Shown here: positions 25,391 through 33,531 of the stretch, in pieces
How the letters are laid out: each line of letters opens with the position of its first letter
How positions within the stretch are numbered: the stretch's first letter is position 1
NCBI GenBank assembly: GCA_016719105.1
Contig: JADKAQ010000008.1
Coordinates: forward strand, 372,001 to 436,000
Reading direction: 5' to 3'
Length of the DNA: 64,000 nt
From: Gemmatimonadota bacterium
Lineage (GTDB): Bacteria > Gemmatimonadota > Gemmatimonadetes > Gemmatimonadales > Gemmatimonadaceae
Notes under the pieces: model-generated
Told to the model about the DNA's origin: nothing
Seen by the model: the letters and a program-made list of their open reading frames with translations, nothing else
Database searches by the model: none
Translations under genes and position numbers: made by a program

Positions 25391-26586
25391 CTGCAGACGG
25401 GAGACGGGAGACGGGAGACGGGAGTTCGGTGGCGCTCGACGCGGACACCTTCTCCCTTCTTCTCGATACCATCCGGCGCTTCGTGCGGGATCGGCTCATT
25501 CCCGCCGAGGCCGCGATCGACGCGACCGACCGCGTGCCCGACGACCTCGTGCGGGAGATGCGGGAGATGGGGCTCTACGGGCTCACCATCCCCGCGGAGT
25601 TCGGGGGGATCGGGCTCAACGTCGAGCAGTCGGTGCGCGCCTTTCTCGAACTGTGCTACGCGGCCCCCGTCTTTCGGTCGTTGGTGGGGATCAACAACGG
25701 ACTCGGCTCGTGGAGCATCGTGGCGATGGGGACGCCGGCGCAGCGCGAGCGGTATCTCGCGCGCCTGGCCACCGGCGAGCTGATCGCCGCCTTCTGCCTC
25801 ACCGAGCCGGATTCGGGGTCCGATGCGGGCGCCCTCACCACGAGCGCGCGCCGCGACGGCGACCACTACATCCTCAACGGGACCAAGCGCTACATCACCA
25901 ACGCGCCTGACGCCGGGGTCTTTCTGGTCTTCGCGCGTACAGACCCCGCCACGCGCGACGCGAGCGGCGTCTCGGCCTTCCTGGTGGAGCGCGAGTCCCC
26001 CGGGCTCCATGTCGGGGCGCCGGAGCGCAAGATGGGGCAGCGCGGCGCGCACCTGAGCGACGTCATCTTCGATGAATGCCGCGTCCCGGCGTCGGCACTG
26101 CTGGGCCCCGAGCATCGTGGCTTCTCGATTGCCATGCGCGCCCTCGATCGCGGGCGGCTGCACATTGCGGCGATGTGCGTGGCGCTGGCCGAGCGACTGC
26201 TCGACGAGTCGTTGCGCTACGCGATGGAGCGCACACAGTTCGGGAAGTCCATCGCCGAGCACCAGCTGGTGCAGGCCATGCTGGCCGACAGCCGTGCCGA
26301 GTCGTACGCGGCGCGCTGCATGGTGCTGGATGCGGCGCGCCGGGCCGACGCCGGCGAGCGCGTCTCGACCGAAGCGTCGTGCGCCAAGATGTTCGCCTCG
26401 GAGATGGTGGGGCGCGTCGCCGATCGCGCCGTACAGATCCACGGCGGGGCCGGCTACATCGCCCCGTGCGTGGCCGAGCGGCTGTATCGGGACGTGCGAA
26501 TCTTCCGGTTGTATGAGGGTACGACGCAGATTCAGCAACTCATTATCGCGCGCGCCCTCATGCGCGAGCGTTCCCCGTCGACCTAA
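25387..26586 (+). CDS. Acyl-CoA dehydrogenase
   Basis: This flavoprotein has the family blocks in order: helical N-terminal domain (LLDTIRRFVRDRLIPAEAAI), FAD/substrate signature FCLTEPDSGSDAGAL, beta-domain LNGTKRYITNAP, the QFGKSIAEHQLVQAMLAD segment, and the C-terminal catalytic region QIHGGAGYIA...RLYEGTTQIQQ with the base Glu in YEGTTQ. The first ATG (25387) overlaps the upstream stop but its first 14 codons are made of four GACGGGA repeats. GTG 25429 has GGAG just upstream and gives a 385-aa protein with a normal family N-terminus, so it may be the real start. It probably acts with the BKACE in the same operon. Confidence 0.93.
   Translation: MTADGRRETGDGSSVALDADTFSLLLDTIRRFVRDRLIPAEAAIDATDRVPDDLVREMREMGLYGLTIPAEFGGIGLNVEQSVRAFLELCYAAPVFRSLVGINNGLGSWSIVAMGTPAQRERYLARLATGELIAAFCLTEPDSGSDAGALTTSARRDGDHYILNGTKRYITNAPDAGVFLVFARTDPATRDASGVSAFLVERESPGLHVGAPERKMGQRGAHLSDVIFDECRVPASALLGPEHRGFSIAMRALDRGRLHIAAMCVALAERLLDESLRYAMERTQFGKSIAEHQLVQAMLADSRAESYAARCMVLDAARRADAGERVSTEASCAKMFASEMVGRVADRAVQIHGGAGYIAPCVAERLYRDVRIFRLYEGTTQIQQLIIARALMRERSPST
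25396..25423 (+). repeat. Four perfect 7-bp repeats (GACGGGA) at the 5' end of the acyl-CoA dehydrogenase gene
   Basis: GACGGGA repeats exactly four times. The unit is not a multiple of three, so gain or loss of one copy would shift the ATG 25387 frame. The GGGAG in each unit also resembles a Shine-Dalgarno core placed before GTG 25429. Confidence 0.85.
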
Positions 26587-26597
26587 CGAGCCTTCCC

Positions 26598-27788
26598 ATG
26601 CGCGACGATCAGCCCAGCGGGTGCACCCGCCGTGACGCCATCGGCCGCACGGCCGCCCTCGTGGGACTGCCGGCACTGCTGCCGTGGTCGCACGTCTCGT
26701 CCGTCGCTGCTGGCACTCCCGCCGCCTCCGCGGCACCCGTTGCTGCTCCCGCTGCTGGCGCGGCGTGGCCTCGGTATGAGCAGGCGATGGTGATCGACTG
26801 CCTCGCGTCGCCTGGACCCTTCAACACCACGCAGCCAGCGACTCCGCTCTCCGACGCCATGGTGCGCAACGCGGCGGCGTCGGGGATCACCGGGATCAAC
26901 CTCACCGTCAACGGCGACGACTTTCCGTCGACGATGCGCCGCATCGGGACGTGGGAGCGCGAGCTCAACGTGCACGGCGACGTGTTGATGCGCGTGCGCT
27001 CGGTCCGCGACCTGGCGGAGGCCAAGCGCACCAAGCGCCTGGGGATCATCTACGGCTTCCAGGGGGTGCAGCCCATCGGGAGCGACCTGTCGACCATCGC
27101 GACGTTCGCCGCGTTCGGGGTCAAGATCGTGCAGCTGACGTACAACACGCGCAGCCTTGTGGGCGACGGGAGCCTCGAGCCGGGCAACGCGGGGCTGAGC
27201 TCGTTCGGGCGCGAGGTCGTGGCCGAGCTGGAGAAGCAGAAGGTGCTCGTGGACCTCTCGCATTGCGGGCAGCGCACCACCGCCGATGGCATTGCCGTGG
27301 CCAAGGGGCCGGTCTCGATCACGCACTCCGGGTGTGCCGCGCTGGCCGACGTGCCGCGCAACAAGCGCGACGTGGAGCTCAAGGCGATGGCCGACAAGGG
27401 CGGGGTGATCGGGATCTATCTCATGCCGTTCCTGACCCCTGGGCGTCAGCCCACGCTCGACGACGTGGTGAAGCACATCGAGCATGCGGTCAATGTGTGC
27501 GGCGAGGACCACGTGGGGATCGGCAGCGACCTGTCCATCACCCCGCACGACGTGACGGAGGAATACAAGCGCGACCATCGGGACTTCGTTGCGCGTCGCC
27601 AGAAGGCCGGCATCGCCGCGCCGGGCGAGGATCCCAACGTCTACTTCTTCGTCCCCGACCTCAACACGCCGCGCCGCCTCGAGCGGATCGCCGAGGCGCT
27701 TGCGTCGCGCCGCCACCCCGACGCGCGCATCGAGAAGATCATCGGCGGCAATTTCGTGCGCCTCATGCGCGACGTGTGGGGCGACTAG
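26598..27788 (+). CDS. Membrane dipeptidase (M19)-like protein lacking part of the metal site
   Basis: This 396-aa protein has a Tat-type leader (CTRRDAIGRTAALVGL) and an Ala/Pro-rich linker, so it is exported folded. The TIM-barrel of renal dipeptidase is recognisable: RLGIIYGFQGVQPIG, VQLTYNTRSLVGDG, KVLVDLSHCGQRTTAD, SITHSGCAAL and DHVGIGSDLS. The later His ligands (LSHCG, THSG) and the Asp in GIGSD are kept. The first-strand His-x-Asp of M19 is replaced by VIDCLASPG, and the bridging Glu (normally EG.H) is Gln in GFQG. It is therefore a divergent branch, possibly mononuclear or with another reaction. It starts 11 nt after the acyl-CoA dehydrogenase. Confidence 0.85.
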   Translation: MRDDQPSGCTRRDAIGRTAALVGLPALLPWSHVSSVAAGTPAASAAPVAAPAAGAAWPRYEQAMVIDCLASPGPFNTTQPATPLSDAMVRNAAASGITGINLTVNGDDFPSTMRRIGTWERELNVHGDVLMRVRSVRDLAEAKRTKRLGIIYGFQGVQPIGSDLSTIATFAAFGVKIVQLTYNTRSLVGDGSLEPGNAGLSSFGREVVAELEKQKVLVDLSHCGQRTTADGIAVAKGPVSITHSGCAALADVPRNKRDVELKAMADKGGVIGIYLMPFLTPGRQPTLDDVVKHIEHAVNVCGEDHVGIGSDLSITPHDVTEEYKRDHRDFVARRQKAGIAAPGEDPNVYFFVPDLNTPRRLERIAEALASRRHPDARIEKIIGGNFVRLMRDVWGD

Positions 27789-27849
27789 TCCGCCGCTCGG
27801 CGTGAGGCACATCCGTCGGTTGCAATCCTCCCCGTCCCCCAAGGGTCCC

Positions 27850-29436
27850 ATGCATCCCCTTCTCGTGGCCGGGTGGCGCGCGGCGAGACGCGTGCTGCTC
27901 GTCGCTGTGCCGATCGTCGGGTCCGTCGTCGCACCGCTCGTGTTCGTCACGCGGTTGCCGGCGCAGGCTCCGGGATGGCATCGCGGCATCGACGCCGAGC
28001 TCGACTCGATCCGCAAGGCGTGGAACATTCCCGGCATGGCGGTCGCGGTCGTGGCCAAGGGGAAGGTCATCCATCTCGCGGGATACGGCCTGCGCGACGT
28101 CGACGCGCAACTTCCGGTGACGCCCGAGACGAAGTTCGCCATCGCCTCGATCAGCAAGTCGTTCACCGTCTCGACGCTGGCGGTGCTGGCCAAACAGGGA
28201 AAGCTGCAGTGGGACGGCCTGGTGCGCGACTACGTCCCCGAGTTCAAGGCGTACGACCCGGTCGTGACCGAACGGGCCACGGTGCGCGACCTGGTCACGA
28301 TGCGCACCGGGATCGCGCGGCACGACCTCATGTGGGGGATCGGCACCTTGTCGCGCGAGGAGCTGGTGCATCGCCTGCGCTACCTGCAGCCCAATCGCGA
28401 CTTCCGCACGGCGTGGCAGTACCAGAACCTGATGTACACCACCGCGGGCTACCTCGCCGGGCGCGTGGCCGGCACCTCGTGGGAGGCGCTGGTGCAGCGC
28501 GAGATCCTCGAGCCGCTGCGCATGACGTCATCGGGGGCGTCGGAGGCGGCGCTCGTTGCCGCGCCCAACATGGCCCGTCGTTATGCAGTGCATGACGACG
28601 GCGTCGTGCGACTCGTGCCGCCGATGCGCGGCACCGACCCCATCGCACCCACGGGCGGACTGCATGCGTCGCTCGACGACATGACGCGATACCTCACGAT
28701 GCACATGCAGGGGGGACGCTTCGAGGGGCGTGAGATCCTGGCGCCGGGCGATGCGCGGGCCATGCAGACGCCGCAGATGACGATGACGCGTCCGATGTCG
28801 CTCGAGGCGGGGGAGTTTCGCGAACTCAGCGACGAGGCGTACGGCATGGGCTTCCTGGTCACGCACTATCGCGGGCACAAGCTCGTGCATCATCCCGGCA
28901 ACTGGGACGGTTACTCGCTCGAACTGAGCTTCCTCCCCGACGATTCGGTGGGCGTGGTGGTGCTCACGAACATGTACAGCACCTCGGCGCGCGACTTCAT
29001 CCCGTGGCTCGTATACGACCGCTTGCTGGGGTTGTCGCCGTCCAACTGGAACGCGCGCTTCCTCGACCGGGCGCGACGTGCACGGGCGGCGCAGGGGGCG
29101 GCCCGCGCGCGCGAGGACGCGGGACGCATCGCCAACGCGCCTCCCTCCCACTCGCTGGAGGCGTACGTCGGCACCTATGCGCATCCCGCCTACGGCGACG
29201 CCGTGGTGACCCGCGTGGGCGACGAGTTGCGACTGCGCCTTGGCGTGTTCGAGTTTCCCCTCCCACATTTCCACTACGACGTCTTCAAGTTCGCGCCGCC
29301 CGCGGGTGACCCGGTGCACAACCGCTTCCGCTTTCGCGTGACCTTCCAGACCGACCTCGATGGAACGGTGGGTGCTGTCGCCATCCCGATGGAGCCCAGC
29401 GTTCCCCCTCTTCTCTTCACTCGACGACGTCCCTGA
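27850..29436 (+). CDS. Secreted serine hydrolase, beta-lactamase/penicillin-binding-protein-like (class C fold)
   Basis: I start at ATG 27850 (528 aa); the open frame upstream only overlaps the previous gene. A hydrophobic leader ends near LPAQAPG. The catalytic SxxK is in IASISKSFTVS, the second motif Tyr-x-Asn in WQYQNLMYTTAGY, and a third-motif HPGNWDGY takes the KTG position. The C-terminal ~110 residues form a DUF3471-like lipocalin domain (LEAYVGTYAHPAYGDAVV). Relatives are esterases, D-aminopeptidases or amidases. Its stop TGA shares one base with the start of the AceE-like gene, so translation is coupled. Confidence 0.92.
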   Translation: MHPLLVAGWRAARRVLLVAVPIVGSVVAPLVFVTRLPAQAPGWHRGIDAELDSIRKAWNIPGMAVAVVAKGKVIHLAGYGLRDVDAQLPVTPETKFAIASISKSFTVSTLAVLAKQGKLQWDGLVRDYVPEFKAYDPVVTERATVRDLVTMRTGIARHDLMWGIGTLSREELVHRLRYLQPNRDFRTAWQYQNLMYTTAGYLAGRVAGTSWEALVQREILEPLRMTSSGASEAALVAAPNMARRYAVHDDGVVRLVPPMRGTDPIAPTGGLHASLDDMTRYLTMHMQGGRFEGREILAPGDARAMQTPQMTMTRPMSLEAGEFRELSDEAYGMGFLVTHYRGHKLVHHPGNWDGYSLELSFLPDDSVGVVVLTNMYSTSARDFIPWLVYDRLLGLSPSNWNARFLDRARRARAAQGAARAREDAGRIANAPPSHSLEAYVGTYAHPAYGDAVVTRVGDELRLRLGVFEFPLPHFHYDVFKFAPPAGDPVHNRFRFRVTFQTDLDGTVGAVAIPMEPSVPPLLFTRRRP

Positions 29437-31817
29437 TGGCCCCGAAGGTGAGCGCCACAGCCGCCGCGCCGGTCGCGGCGCGCGAACCCGAGACCGATCT
29501 CGCGCTGCAGCTGGCGCTCGACCGCAAGGTGCACTGGCTCTCGGCGTGGACCATCCACCACGCCAACCACATCCGGGAATCGCGCGACGGGCTCAAGGTG
29601 GGCGGGCACCAGGCGTCGTCGGCCTCGATGGCCACCATCCTGTCGGCGCTGTACTTCGGCGTGTTGCGCCCGCAGGACCGCGTGGCGGTGAAGCCGCATG
29701 CGTCGCCGGCGTTTCATGCGATCCAGTACCTCTACGGCCGGCAATCGCTGGATCAGCTGCAACGTTTCCGCGCCCTGGGCGGGGCGCAGAGCTATCCGTC
29801 GCGCACCAAGGACCACGACGACGTCGACTTCTCCACCGGCTCGGTAGGGCTCGGCGTTGCCGTGACGGCGTTCGCCTCGCTGGTGCAGGACTACCTCATC
29901 GCCCACCAGCGTCTCGACGCGGGCCATGTGGGGCGCATGGTGGCACTCATGGGCGACGCCGAGCTCGATGAAGGAAACATCTACGAAGCCGTGCTGGAGG
30001 GGGCCAAGCACGACCTGCGCAACTGCTGGTGGATCGTCGACTACAACCGGCAGAGCCTCGACGCGACCACCACCGACCACATGGGGGAGCGCTTCTCGCG
30101 GATCTTCGACGCCTGCGGGTGGGAGGTGCGCACGCTCAAGTACGGGCGCCTGCAAGAAGCGGCCTTCGCCGAGCCCGGAGGCGGTGCGCTGCGCGCCTGG
30201 ATCGACGCCGCGCCTAACGATCTGTATGCGGCGCTCAGCTACCAGGGCGGGACCGCCTGGCGCGCGCGCCTGGCCGCGGACCTGGCGCACGACGCCGACG
30301 CCGTGCGGCTCCTTGCCACGCGCGACGACGACGCGCTCGCGGCACTGATGACGAACCTGGCCGGGCACGACCTGGGGCTCCTGCTCGACACCTTCCGCGG
30401 CACCACGAGCGAGGCGCCGCAGCTGTTCGTCATCTACACGGTGAAGGGATTCGGCCTCCCCTTCCAGGGGCACAAGGACAACCACTCCGGCCAGATGACG
30501 AACGCGCAGATGGAGGCGTTCCAGCAGCGCATGGGTGTTGCGCCTGGCGAGGAGTGGGCGCGCTTCGCCGGGCTCCCGCATGAAGCGGCGGCCTACGAGG
30601 CGTTCCTGGCCCGCACCCCGTTCGCCGCGCCACGCCCGACGCGCGCAGCCGCCGTGCTCCCCGTCCCCGATCGCGCGCACTTCCCGGTCCCCACGGGCAA
30701 GCAGTCGACGCAGGTGGCCTTTGGGAAGATCCTCAACGACCTCTCGCGCGCCGGCGGTGCGCTGGCCGACGCCATCGTCACCACGTCGCCCGACGTGACG
30801 GTGTCGACCAACCTGGGGGGCTTCGTGAACCAGCGCGGCGTCTTTGCCCGCCGGCCGCAAGCCGACACCTTCCGCGACGCCAGCATCGCCTCGCCGCTCA
30901 AGTGGGCCAAGGGGCCCAGCGGGCAGCACCTCGAACTGGGGATCGCCGAACACAACCTGTTCACCATGCTTGCAGCCGCCGGACTCTCGGCCGAGCTGTT
31001 CGGCGAGCGGTTGATTCCCGTGGGGACACTCTACGACCCGTTCATCAATCGCGGGCTCGACGTCCTCAACTACGCCTGCTACCAGGGGGCGCGCTTCCTC
31101 CTCGTGGCTACGCCCTCGGGGCTCTCGCTCGCTCCCGAAGGTGGGGCGCACCAGTCGATCCACACCCCGCTCATCGGGATGGCGCAGCCGGGGCTCACGT
31201 ATTTCGAGCCGGCCTTCGCCGATGAACTGGCCGAGGTGATGCGCTGGGCCTTTGACCACCTGCAGCGGCCCGATGGCGGCGCGGTGTACGTGCGCCTGTC
31301 CACGCGCCCGCTCGACCAACCCGAGCGCCAGCTCGACGACCGGCAGGTGCAGGACCTGCTCGCGGGCGCGTACTGGCAGGTGCCGCCCGGCCCGGAGGCC
31401 GACGTGGCGATCGTGTACACCGGCGTCGTCGCCCCCGAGGCGCTCGACGCCTTCCAGCAGATCCTCGAGGACGTCCCCGACGCCGGGCTCCTGGCGGTGC
31501 CGAGCCCCGACCGGCTGCACCACGAGTGGACGGCGGCGCTGGCCGCGCGCGCGCGCGGCACCCGCACCTTTTCCCATGTCGAGTGCTTGTTAGGCATGCT
31601 CCCGCGGCAGGCGGGGCTGGCCACCGTCATCGATGGCCCGCCGGCGACGTTGTCGTGGCTGGGCGGGGTCCGTGGACATCGCGTGGCGCCGTTAGGCGTG
31701 GAGCGGTTCGGCCAGTCGGGGGACCTGCCCGACCTGTATCGCGAGTACCGGCTGGACGCCGACGCGATCCTCGATGCGGTCGCCGCGGTGGTCGTGCCAC
31801 TCCCGGATGTACCGTAG
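29436..31817 (+). CDS. AceE-like 2-oxoacid dehydrogenase E1 / transketolase-family protein
   Basis: This 793-aa thiamine-diphosphate enzyme is of the single-chain (homodimeric) E1 type. The N-terminal domain begins DGLKVGGHQASSASMATIL. The ThDP motif runs from MGDAELDEGNIYEAVLEG to the metal-binding Asn of VDYNRQSLD. A pyrimidine-domain segment HLELGIAEHNLFTMLAAAG and SLAPEGGAHQS follow. It is shorter than E. coli AceE (about 890 aa) and resembles the MdeB-type E1 that acts on 2-oxobutyrate. No E2 or E3 gene is nearby, so it must use components elsewhere or work alone. It is coupled to the serine hydrolase upstream and overlaps a small ORF by 11 nt at its 3' end. Confidence 0.88.
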   Translation: MAPKVSATAAAPVAAREPETDLALQLALDRKVHWLSAWTIHHANHIRESRDGLKVGGHQASSASMATILSALYFGVLRPQDRVAVKPHASPAFHAIQYLYGRQSLDQLQRFRALGGAQSYPSRTKDHDDVDFSTGSVGLGVAVTAFASLVQDYLIAHQRLDAGHVGRMVALMGDAELDEGNIYEAVLEGAKHDLRNCWWIVDYNRQSLDATTTDHMGERFSRIFDACGWEVRTLKYGRLQEAAFAEPGGGALRAWIDAAPNDLYAALSYQGGTAWRARLAADLAHDADAVRLLATRDDDALAALMTNLAGHDLGLLLDTFRGTTSEAPQLFVIYTVKGFGLPFQGHKDNHSGQMTNAQMEAFQQRMGVAPGEEWARFAGLPHEAAAYEAFLARTPFAAPRPTRAAAVLPVPDRAHFPVPTGKQSTQVAFGKILNDLSRAGGALADAIVTTSPDVTVSTNLGGFVNQRGVFARRPQADTFRDASIASPLKWAKGPSGQHLELGIAEHNLFTMLAAAGLSAELFGERLIPVGTLYDPFINRGLDVLNYACYQGARFLLVATPSGLSLAPEGGAHQSIHTPLIGMAQPGLTYFEPAFADELAEVMRWAFDHLQRPDGGAVYVRLSTRPLDQPERQLDDRQVQDLLAGAYWQVPPGPEADVAIVYTGVVAPEALDAFQQILEDVPDAGLLAVPSPDRLHHEWTAALAARARGTRTFSHVECLLGMLPRQAGLATVIDGPPATLSWLGGVRGHRVAPLGVERFGQSGDLPDLYREYRLDADAILDAVAAVVVPLPDVP

Positions 31818-31974
31818 CACCAGCGCTCTCGCCCGCGTGGTCGAGTCCTGGCTGTGCGACGCGACGCAGCCCACGATCCACGATGTCGAGGTGCGCTGGC
31901 ACCCGGACGGGGCGCTGGAGCCCTTCGTGCTCGACCTCGTGGCGCTCTTCCAGAAGGTCCACCGCGACGGGTAG
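31807..31974 (+). CDS. 55-aa hypothetical protein overlapping the AceE-like gene
   Basis: ATG 31807 lies within the last 11 nt of the E1 gene, a common arrangement for coupled genes. The 55-aa product (MYRSTSALARVVESWLCDAT...) ends with HPDGALEPFVLDLVALFQK. It is acidic and helical-looking with no membrane segment. The reading frame is not continued by neighbours and third positions are GC-rich, so it looks coding. I know no family. It may be a small factor linked to the E1 enzyme (inference from overlap only). Confidence 0.5.
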   Translation: MYRSTSALARVVESWLCDATQPTIHDVEVRWHPDGALEPFVLDLVALFQKVHRDG

Positions 31975-32017
31975 CTGGCCGCACGCTGGCCGCACGCTGG
32001 TTACAGTCAGGCCGCGC

Positions 32018-33373
32018 TCAGTCGGCGCGCACCAGCCGGTTGATCGCCGCGAGCCCGTCGTCGCCCACGTCGAGCGAGAAGGCGTTCACGTACAGGGCGA
32101 TGTGCTGGTCGCAGACCGCGTCCGACATCTCCTGCGCGTGCGCGCGCACGTAGTCGCGGCTCGCCTCGGGGTGGTCGAAGGCGTACTGCACCGACGCGCG
32201 AATGGCGCGTTCGACGGCCCGCGCGGTCTCGTCATCCAGGTCGGCGCGCGCACAGATCCCGGCGAGGGGGACCGGGAGCGACGTCTCGCGCTCCCACCAA
32301 TCGCCAAGGTCGATGACCTGCTGCAGGCCGTGCTCCTGGTAGGTGAAGCGCGACTCGTGGATGATGAGCCCCGCGTCGACCTCGCCGGTTTCCACGGCGC
32401 GCAGGATGCGGTCATAGCGCATCTCGACCACCTCGCCTAACGCCGGGGCGGCGAGGCGGAGGAGGCGATACGCCGTGGTCTCGCGCCCGGGGATCGCCAG
32501 CCGCCCCCGCGCCGCCTGGGCGAGCGACGTTGCCTCGCGCGCGACGACGAGCGGGCCCACGCCCTTGCCTAACGCCGCACCGCTGCGCAGCAGGCGATAG
32601 CGCGCGCCCACCGCCGCAAAGGCGCCCACACTCAGCTTGGTGAGGTCGAATTCGCCGTCGTGCGCTCGGCGGTTGAGCTCCTCGATGTCGAGCAGGACGG
32701 GACGAATGCGGAATGGTGCCTCGACGAGCCCGTGCGTGAGCGCATGGAAGGCAAAGGTGTCGTTGGGGCAGGGCGAGTAGCCGAACGTCAGCTCGCGCTC
32801 GACGGCGCGGCTCCCCTGCATGGCCGCCACGAGCGCGGGGGTCACGGCGGTGATGACGGCGAGGGCGGTGTCGAAGTGCCAGTTGGCGCGGTCGCTCTCC
32901 TCGATCTCGTTGGAGATGGCGCGGATCTCGATGGCGGGGACGCCGGCGCGCTGCGCGGCGCGGAGGACGCCGAATCCCTCCATGGCCTCCACGTCGCACC
33001 CGGTGGTGCCCCCCACGCGCGCGCTGGTGCCGATAGCCAGGGTCGGCGCCTCTGGGAGGACCTGGCGCACCGCCGCGAGCAGCTCGCGCGAGGGGGCGAT
33101 GGAACGCGGCGCCCACGACTCGGGGACGTCCAGGTCGCAGTAGCGTGCCTCGCTCCCGATGACCAGCGCCCCCGGCGTGAGTCCCGCGTCACGGCGCGCC
33201 CCGGCGATACCGACGTGCAGGATGGCGGCCGGACGATGCTGGGCGATGGCCGCCGCGGTGGCGACCGCGGCATCGACCGGGCCGATGCCGCACTGCAGCG
33301 TCAGCCACCCGTTTGGCGTCGCAAGTTCGCCCGCGGTGGCGGCGACCACGAGGATTCGAGGCGGTTCGTTCAT
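32018..33373 (-). CDS. mqnBD: Fused futalosine hydrolase (MqnB) and 1,4-dihydroxy-6-naphthoate synthase (MqnD)
   Basis: ATG 33373 gives 451 aa. Residues ~7-205 are a nucleoside-phosphorylase-fold hydrolase: ILVVAATAGEL, LQCGIGPVDAAVATA, ILHVGIAGARRDAGLTPG, EAMEGFGVLRAA and IEIRAISNEIEE, as in MqnB, which releases hypoxanthine from futalosine. From ~208 the protein turns into MqnD: LTFGYSPCPNDTFAFHALTH, FDLTKLSVGAFAAVGARYRL, LAIPGRETTAYRLLRLAAP and LIIHESRFTYQEHGL, which converts cyclic dehypoxanthinyl futalosine to dihydroxynaphthoate. The two steps flank MqnC in the menaquinone pathway. No other mqn gene is in the window. It is divergent from an MDR oxidoreductase. Confidence 0.92.
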   Translation of the reverse strand: MNEPPRILVVAATAGELATPNGWLTLQCGIGPVDAAVATAAAIAQHRPAAILHVGIAGARRDAGLTPGALVIGSEARYCDLDVPESWAPRSIAPSRELLAAVRQVLPEAPTLAIGTSARVGGTTGCDVEAMEGFGVLRAAQRAGVPAIEIRAISNEIEESDRANWHFDTALAVITAVTPALVAAMQGSRAVERELTFGYSPCPNDTFAFHALTHGLVEAPFRIRPVLLDIEELNRRAHDGEFDLTKLSVGAFAAVGARYRLLRSGAALGKGVGPLVVAREATSLAQAARGRLAIPGRETTAYRLLRLAAPALGEVVEMRYDRILRAVETGEVDAGLIIHESRFTYQEHGLQQVIDLGDWWERETSLPVPLAGICARADLDDETARAVERAIRASVQYAFDHPEASRDYVRAHAQEMSDAVCDQHIALYVNAFSLDVGDDGLAAINRLVRAD

Positions 33374-33531
33374 ACCGCCGCGAAGTCTAAGGGAGCGGCG
33401 CGCGCATCTCGACTGCATGTTGCCCCCCGCGCTGGCCCCCCGGCGCACCGCACCGCAGTATCATCGGTCTCCATCGCGCACCTCGAGCAGGCCCACCGCG
33501 AGGGTTCGGACCCCCGCCTCACTCCCGTCTC

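Noticed and set aside
29274..31577. 767-codon minus-strand frame opposite the AceE-like gene
   Set aside because: It is a shadow frame; the opposite strand carries an intact thiamine-diphosphate enzyme.
31974..32005. Short direct repeat CTGGCCGCACG (about 2.5 copies) after the 55-aa gene
   Set aside because: It is short, GC-rich and unsupported by any hairpin or function; it may be chance.
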